Below are positions 59,844-64,000 of a stretch of 64,000 nucleotides of DNA, one piece after another; the first letter of the stretch is position 1; each line of letters begins with the position of its first letter. The notes under the pieces were generated by a model. It did no database searches. It was given only the letters and a program-made list of their open reading frames with translations, and had not been told where the DNA came from. The position numbers and the translations under genes were made by a program. This DNA is from Effrenium voratum (Eukaryota; Sar; Dinophyceae; Suessiales; Symbiodiniaceae), in NCBI GenBank assembly GCA_963377175.1, contig CAUJNA010003779.1, positions 219,391 to 283,390 of the forward strand, written 5' to 3'.

Positions 59844-60071
59844 GTGCCTTTGTACATCTTGATATTGGCACCTATCAAGCCTCTTTGGGCTTTGCAGTGG
59901 TGGGAGGCAAGGGATGCCGTAGCTGCCCTGCATGCTCGCAAGGCCTTTTGCGCGAGCTTGGCTGCAGGCATCCACGGCAATGCCCAGTTTCTGTGGACAT
60001 GTCTGGCACAACAGCTTTCCCAGGCGAGGGCAGTGAGGGCAGTGGATGAGCCACGGAAGCTGTTGCAATGA
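59844..60071 (+). CDS. Possible small ORF upstream of ATPase copy 2
   Basis: Frame PLYILILAPIKPLWALQWWE then ARDAVAALHARKAFCASLAA and GIHGNAQFLWTCLAQQLSQA, ending DEPRKLLQ. Helical and Ala/Gln-rich. Duplicate of 55272-55481 but longer in frame. Could be an exon of a longer gene or chance. Confidence 0.3.
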   Translation: MPLYILILAPIKPLWALQWWEARDAVAALHARKAFCASLAAGIHGNAQFLWTCLAQQLSQARAVRAVDEPRKLLQ

Positions 60072-60734
60072 CGTGAGGCATCAGCAGCGACCCACGAACT
60101 GTCTTAATACGCCGGGTGAAGACAAAGCCTGCCAGTGGATATGCAAGCGAACAGTTCATCGCTTTCACAGGCCATGACAGCCTATGCATGTTGCGGTGGT
60201 GGTAGGACCGTGGCACCCATCATGGCATTGTCACTTCAGACGTGCCATGACGCAGGCATCTTTGACTTCAGCCCCTTGCTTGTGGGCCGCAATCCGGATG
60301 CAAGAAAGGGGCACAAGACTCAGAGTTGGACAATCTGCAGCATTTTGTGAAGGCCAGATGCGCATATCAAGCAGCACATCGACAGCTTTCGCATCACCAA
60401 CCACTCCTTGTTCAACTCCTTTTTTATCAGCCGACATTTGTAGTGAAGGGCGGGCCATTTTTGTGGCATGCGACCAGGGAAGATTTCGGGAAAGTTTGCT
60501 AAGCCTGAACCGCTCAGCAAATATGCTAGGCATGTTGTCTTCCTGTTTCATGGTGTGGGCTGTCCTGATGCAGAAAATCAGACTTGTCAAGCTTAGGCTG
60601 TTTCATCTGCTACGCCTTGTTGCAGAAAAATGCTGTTGCTCAAGATGCGCAACCAGGACATGGAGACATAAATGAAGCAGAACCAAGACGTAGAGACATC
60701 GAGTGAGATTTGCCAATAAGTTGCCACTTAGAAG

Positions 60735-61919
60735 TTGCAAAAAACTGCAAATCCTCCGCGTAGGTTCCTCATGGCTTCCAGAGCTGTTGCGTGGCTTCGC
60801 GCTAATGCAGCAGCGCTGGGCGTTGGGATGCCCGTTGTCGGCGTTATTGGCTGCTATGCTTGGAATGCCACGGAGACCCAGCGCATGGCGCGACAAATCT
60901 GCAAGGGACATTTCCAACCAGATGCTCTTGCAGACTACGAGGAAAGGTTTTGCCTTTTTGACAGAAACATGATGGAGAATGCGCAGATGGTTGGCCTGGT
61001 TGGATTGAAATCCACAGGGAAGTCCAGCACTCTGTCGCACTTCCTGAGAGAGAGGCCAAATCCCTTCCACCTGAAGCTCAAGGATGGCAACGTCTACGAC
61101 GCAATGTATGACCAGATGAAAGATTCAGTCCTTTGTCTCCCCTTCTTGGCCGACCGTCTCCGGTGGGACGCTAGGAAGACCAACGAGAAGATCGTCATCG
61201 AGGTCTTTAAGCTGGTGCAGGAGCAGACAGGCTCGCCGGTGCAGCTCGGGGTGGATGTGGTGTTGAACCCCATGATATTGCCTTTAGAGGCGGCAGACAA
61301 AGCAGTGAAGACTGTGCAGAATTTGTTTTTGCCAACGCCGAGCTCAGTTCCAATTTTCAGCTCAATCAACATCATCATGCTGGTGAAGGATGTGAAGTGG
61401 CTTTGTGCCGATGAGAGGGTGGCTTCGGCAGTCATAGCATCCAGCGAGGGCTTGGAGCTTCTGAGTGTGAATGAGCCAAGGCTTGAGAAGCTGATGGCAG
61501 AGGAAATGCCACTCGAGAAAGCCAAGGACTACCTCCAGCACATCCACGCCAGGGACTACAGGGACGAGATGCTCAGGAAAATCCCACGAACCTTCAGTAG
61601 CCTTCAACGATTCAAGACAGCACAGGACAAGGAGGACTTTTGCCAGAAGCAGATGGAGGCGTGGATGCTGTCAGTCAAGGAATCTAAAGGGCACTGCTCC
61701 CACGAAGGCAAGGATGGAGGTCTCACGGCCGCCAAAGCCCTCTACCGCAAAGCGCTCGGCGGAGCAGTCGACTATGACGACATTTGCCAGCACTGCACAG
61801 ATCAGCAGAACTTCACGGCGAATTTCGTGAGACCCAACCTCTTTACCCCCACCGCAGGTGCGTACAAGTTACAATTGGATTGTGTAGCCGAGGCAGCGAA
61901 GGCTGTGTTCGGCCTGTGA
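60735..61919 (+). CDS. P-loop ATPase, STAND/archaeal-ATPase-like, copy 2
   Basis: 394 codons, same length and start as copy 1. Walker A GLKSTGKS is unchanged. By eye, 11 of the 13 amino-acid differences fall in residues 120-152: VYDAMYDQMKDSV here versus LYDALHQKLKKAV, and ARKTNEKI versus AAKTSEDI. Elsewhere only residue 4 (Thr for Asn) and one residue near the C-terminus (Leu for Phe) differ. The frame is intact, so both copies are probably expressed or were until recently. Confidence 0.75.
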   Translation: MQKTANPPRRFLMASRAVAWLRANAAALGVGMPVVGVIGCYAWNATETQRMARQICKGHFQPDALADYEERFCLFDRNMMENAQMVGLVGLKSTGKSSTLSHFLRERPNPFHLKLKDGNVYDAMYDQMKDSVLCLPFLADRLRWDARKTNEKIVIEVFKLVQEQTGSPVQLGVDVVLNPMILPLEAADKAVKTVQNLFLPTPSSVPIFSSINIIMLVKDVKWLCADERVASAVIASSEGLELLSVNEPRLEKLMAEEMPLEKAKDYLQHIHARDYRDEMLRKIPRTFSSLQRFKTAQDKEDFCQKQMEAWMLSVKESKGHCSHEGKDGGLTAAKALYRKALGGAVDYDDICQHCTDQQNFTANFVRPNLFTPTAGAYKLQLDCVAEAAKAVFGL

Positions 61920-62364
61920 ATGCCCATTGTCCATTTGAAGGTGGCAACCCTGAGATGCAACTGTAAGTCTGAACAGGTCATGTTGAGGGACAACAGTGCA
62001 CGTGAAGAGCAGAGAGACTCAAAAGCGTGGGCATCAGCATCAGAGCGCACGGTGCTTTTGTAAGTGAAAAATATCAATACGAATCACTGTTTCCAGCAAC
62101 TACCCGAATCAGCAAATCGTTTCCAGCATGCCGATGGTGCCTGACCTCCCACAGTTGCACGGGCAACTGCTGTGCTGCAGCTTAACCAAGGACACATGAT
62201 GTGGGAGAGGTGAAGCAGGAGGTGGTTTTTGAGTCTCTGGTGGCTGCTGTGGTTTCATTTCAGCCAGGCAGTTCTCAACACGTTCGACAAGGGAGTGGCT
62301 TCCTTCAATGATGTGCACAGCATTGAAAGCGTAGCCACCTCAGTCGCATCCCAATACACACACG

Positions 62365-62391
62365 TACATGCGCACACACACACACACACAC
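62365..62391. repeat. CA microsatellite at the duplication end
   Basis: CA/GCACAC run; the matching run in copy 1 is at 57795-57820. It marks the right border of both duplicates. Confidence 0.8.
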
Positions 62392-62399
62392 AGAGACAA

Positions 62400-63290
62400 T
62401 GACCCTTAGAGAACCTTCTCATGGCTGCGCAGGTCGTGGAGGTTGTGGTGGCACTTCTGGAGTGTTTTGGCTCCACAAGCCGCTTGGTCAACACGGGCTA
62501 CACCAGGCGTCATGATGAAAGTGGGTGTCCCAGGTATAACAATTTAAGCACAATATTGCAAAGAGAGCTGTAAAAGACAACGAAGGGTCTTCAAGAGGGC
62601 TTCTGCTTCGAGCTAGACCCTGTTCAAAGCAAATGAGAGCTTTTGTCGGCTTGCCAACCCTCAAGTGGGCATGAGTGAAAGTTCCGAACAACTGGGGAAA
62701 AGCCCTGGCAGGTCACTTTCCTCCAACACGGCCTTTGGGCTCGGCTTCAGCGCCGGAGTGAAGGAGCCCTTGGAAGCTCTTCTCTCTGGCCGCGACTTCT
62801 CGGGCTGGATCTCCTTGAGCGCCAGCTTCTCTGCTGGCTCCACAACTAACTGGCGGCTCGCCCAGGGTCGGTTTTGTTGGGGTTCTCCATCAGTTCGGCC
62901 CGGCTTTTTTTGATTCCGGATGAACTGTTTGGCGTGGCTTTTGTGTGCGACGCCCGTGACTTGTTTCTGTCGACGGGATGTTCTTCTCAGGCTTCTTGTG
63001 CTACTGCTACCTCTCTCTTTATGTCGTTTTGCTGAAGTCAACACTCGTTTGCCAGGTTGGTGTGAGCTTTGCGCCTGTCACAGCTTTGCATGAACAAGTC
63101 GAGTGTGTTTTGACAACCACGTAAGGCTGCGCAATGCCTGGTTTGTTGTTGTCAACCAAACTTTTAGGATTGGGATTTGGCTTCAGAAAGGCCAAATGAG
63201 ACCCGCCCAGAAATTGAAGGACAGGGTGCCGTGTGTTTCCCCATAGAGCTGAAGGCGAAAGGGGTTCTAACTTCAAGCAAAGAAGGGGTG
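62400..63290. other. Stretch with one weak minus ORF
   Basis: Minus frame 63044-62661 is Lys/Pro/Ser-rich (RQLVVEPAEKLALKEIQPEK, SRPERRASKGSFTPALKPSP) and might encode a disordered protein segment, but splice sites and domain are lacking. Otherwise nothing recognised. Confidence 0.35.
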
Positions 63291-63309
63291 GGTGAGACTC
63301 AGGATTCCG

Positions 63310-63428
63310 GGCCAGGTGCTGTTACAGGGTGCTGTTGCAGGGTGCTGCTGCAGGCTGCAGCAGCTGCTGCCGGCAGAGTTGCGCAGGGTACTGTTGCAGG
63401 TTGCTGTTGCAGGGTGCTGCTGCATGCT
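63310..63428. repeat. GGGTGCTGTTGCA tandem repeat
   Basis: About seven imperfect copies of GGGTGCTGTTGCA / GGTGCTGCTGCAG with an inner GCTGCAGCAGCTGCTGCC palindrome-like core. Simple repeat; open frames across it are Cys/Gly/Ala-rich by-products. Confidence 0.8.
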
Positions 63429-63429
63429 T

Positions 63430-64000
63430 CAGGCCGAGACGGCAACACGGACTACTGAAAGAATGAAGGCGACTACGTCATCAGAGACCAGATAATTCGA
63501 TCTGCTCAGCATACTTGGAGCAACCCGATGTGAAGAAAGACCACAGCGTGAGAAGACCCGGCAAGGATGAACTCCAGGTCTTGGGCAACCACCCGAACCT
63601 GACACGTCAAGAGCCACACGAGCAAGCTTGCGGCTACCTTGCTTGAAGCGACTCTGTGCTTTGTTGTCATTAGTCCGGGTGGGGCCACTTCGGGTAGTTT
63701 CCAATACGTGGACTGCCTACACGGGGCTTCCTGGCCAGGGCAAACAGCGCCATACTCTGATCTTCAACGCGCTAGAGAAGGGCTGCCACTGTGACCCGTC
63801 ACCAGGATTCCAACGCCGGTCAGTGCCGCGTTGGCTAGCTGATGCAAGGCGATGGCTGCCAGGGCTGTCGGAACACAATGGTGCGAGGCCACTTGAGCTT
63901 GCTTGCTCAGCATGCAGACGCTGCGGAATCTCATCTACCATTGCAGGGCTTAGGCGCTGGCACCAGGTATCACTCACCCCGCGGCAAATCCTACAGCGCA
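63430..64000. other. Stretch without a supported gene
   Basis: No domain or repeat recognised up to the window end. Confidence 0.5.

Larger units (their letters stand above)
59724..62399. repeat. Segmental duplication, copy 2
   Basis: Same-orientation duplicate of 55152-57828, ending at the same CA microsatellite. Small indels: three bases lost near 59861 and one C near 59983; one C gained near 61949. Confidence 0.95.

Overview
The window looks like nuclear DNA of a dinoflagellate, probably a Symbiodiniaceae-type alga. This is an inference from the gene and element types, not from a marker gene. Host coding sequence is sparse and cut into short exons with loose splice sites, including one probable GC donor. 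Most recognisable coding sequence belongs to mobile or virus-derived elements, and many of these are frameshifted.

Layout. 1-8.2 kb has no convincing gene: a degenerate minisatellite (4.05-5.0 kb), a TTTGC-rich stretch (7.0-7.4 kb) and two short MITE-like elements, one with a 10-bp target duplication. 8.2-12.7 kb (minus) holds exons of a leucine-rich-repeat protein, with a 1.2-kb GGAGT-type satellite in an intron. 15.1-15.6 kb (minus) has exons of a CBM20 starch-binding module. 16.9-22.9 kb is a complete Ty1/copia retrotransposon (minus) with identical 123-bp LTRs and a 5-bp target duplication, but a broken reading frame. 23-27.6 kb mixes LINE remnants, a tRNA-derived repeat, a MITE-like element and a first copy of a phage-like tail-fibre gene. 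27.6-34.7 kb (minus) and 48.2-54.8 kb (plus) are two long LINE-type retrotransposons with the order ORF1-like, APE endonuclease, reverse transcriptase, zinc knuckle, RNase H. Both have an unusual reverse transcriptase.

34.9-48.1 kb is the most interesting part. It contains decayed pieces of a Polinton-like virus: a D5-like SF3 helicase, a retroviral-type integrase with an SH3-like tail, a zinc-repeat plus PD-(D/E)XK nuclease gene, several copies of a tail fibre ending in a peptidase-S74 chaperone domain, and the start of a penton-like capsid gene. Between them lie about 1.3-kb non-coding blocks, present in two inverted copies, packed with hairpins and iteron-like repeats. A tRNA-derived SINE with a perfect 20-bp target duplication sits inside one tail-fibre copy.

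55.1-62.4 kb is a 2.68-kb segmental duplication. Each copy carries an intronless 394-residue P-loop ATPase gene; the copies are almost identical except for a cluster of replacements just after the Walker A motif. The 1.9-kb spacer holds a plausible host exon. 62.4-64 kb has little beyond a CAG-rich repeat.

The genes do not form operons. The link between them is insertional history: LINEs, a SINE and MITE-like elements have landed in and around virus-derived genes, and the virus-derived intergenic blocks have been copied and inverted. No database search was possible; all homology statements rest on motifs read by eye.
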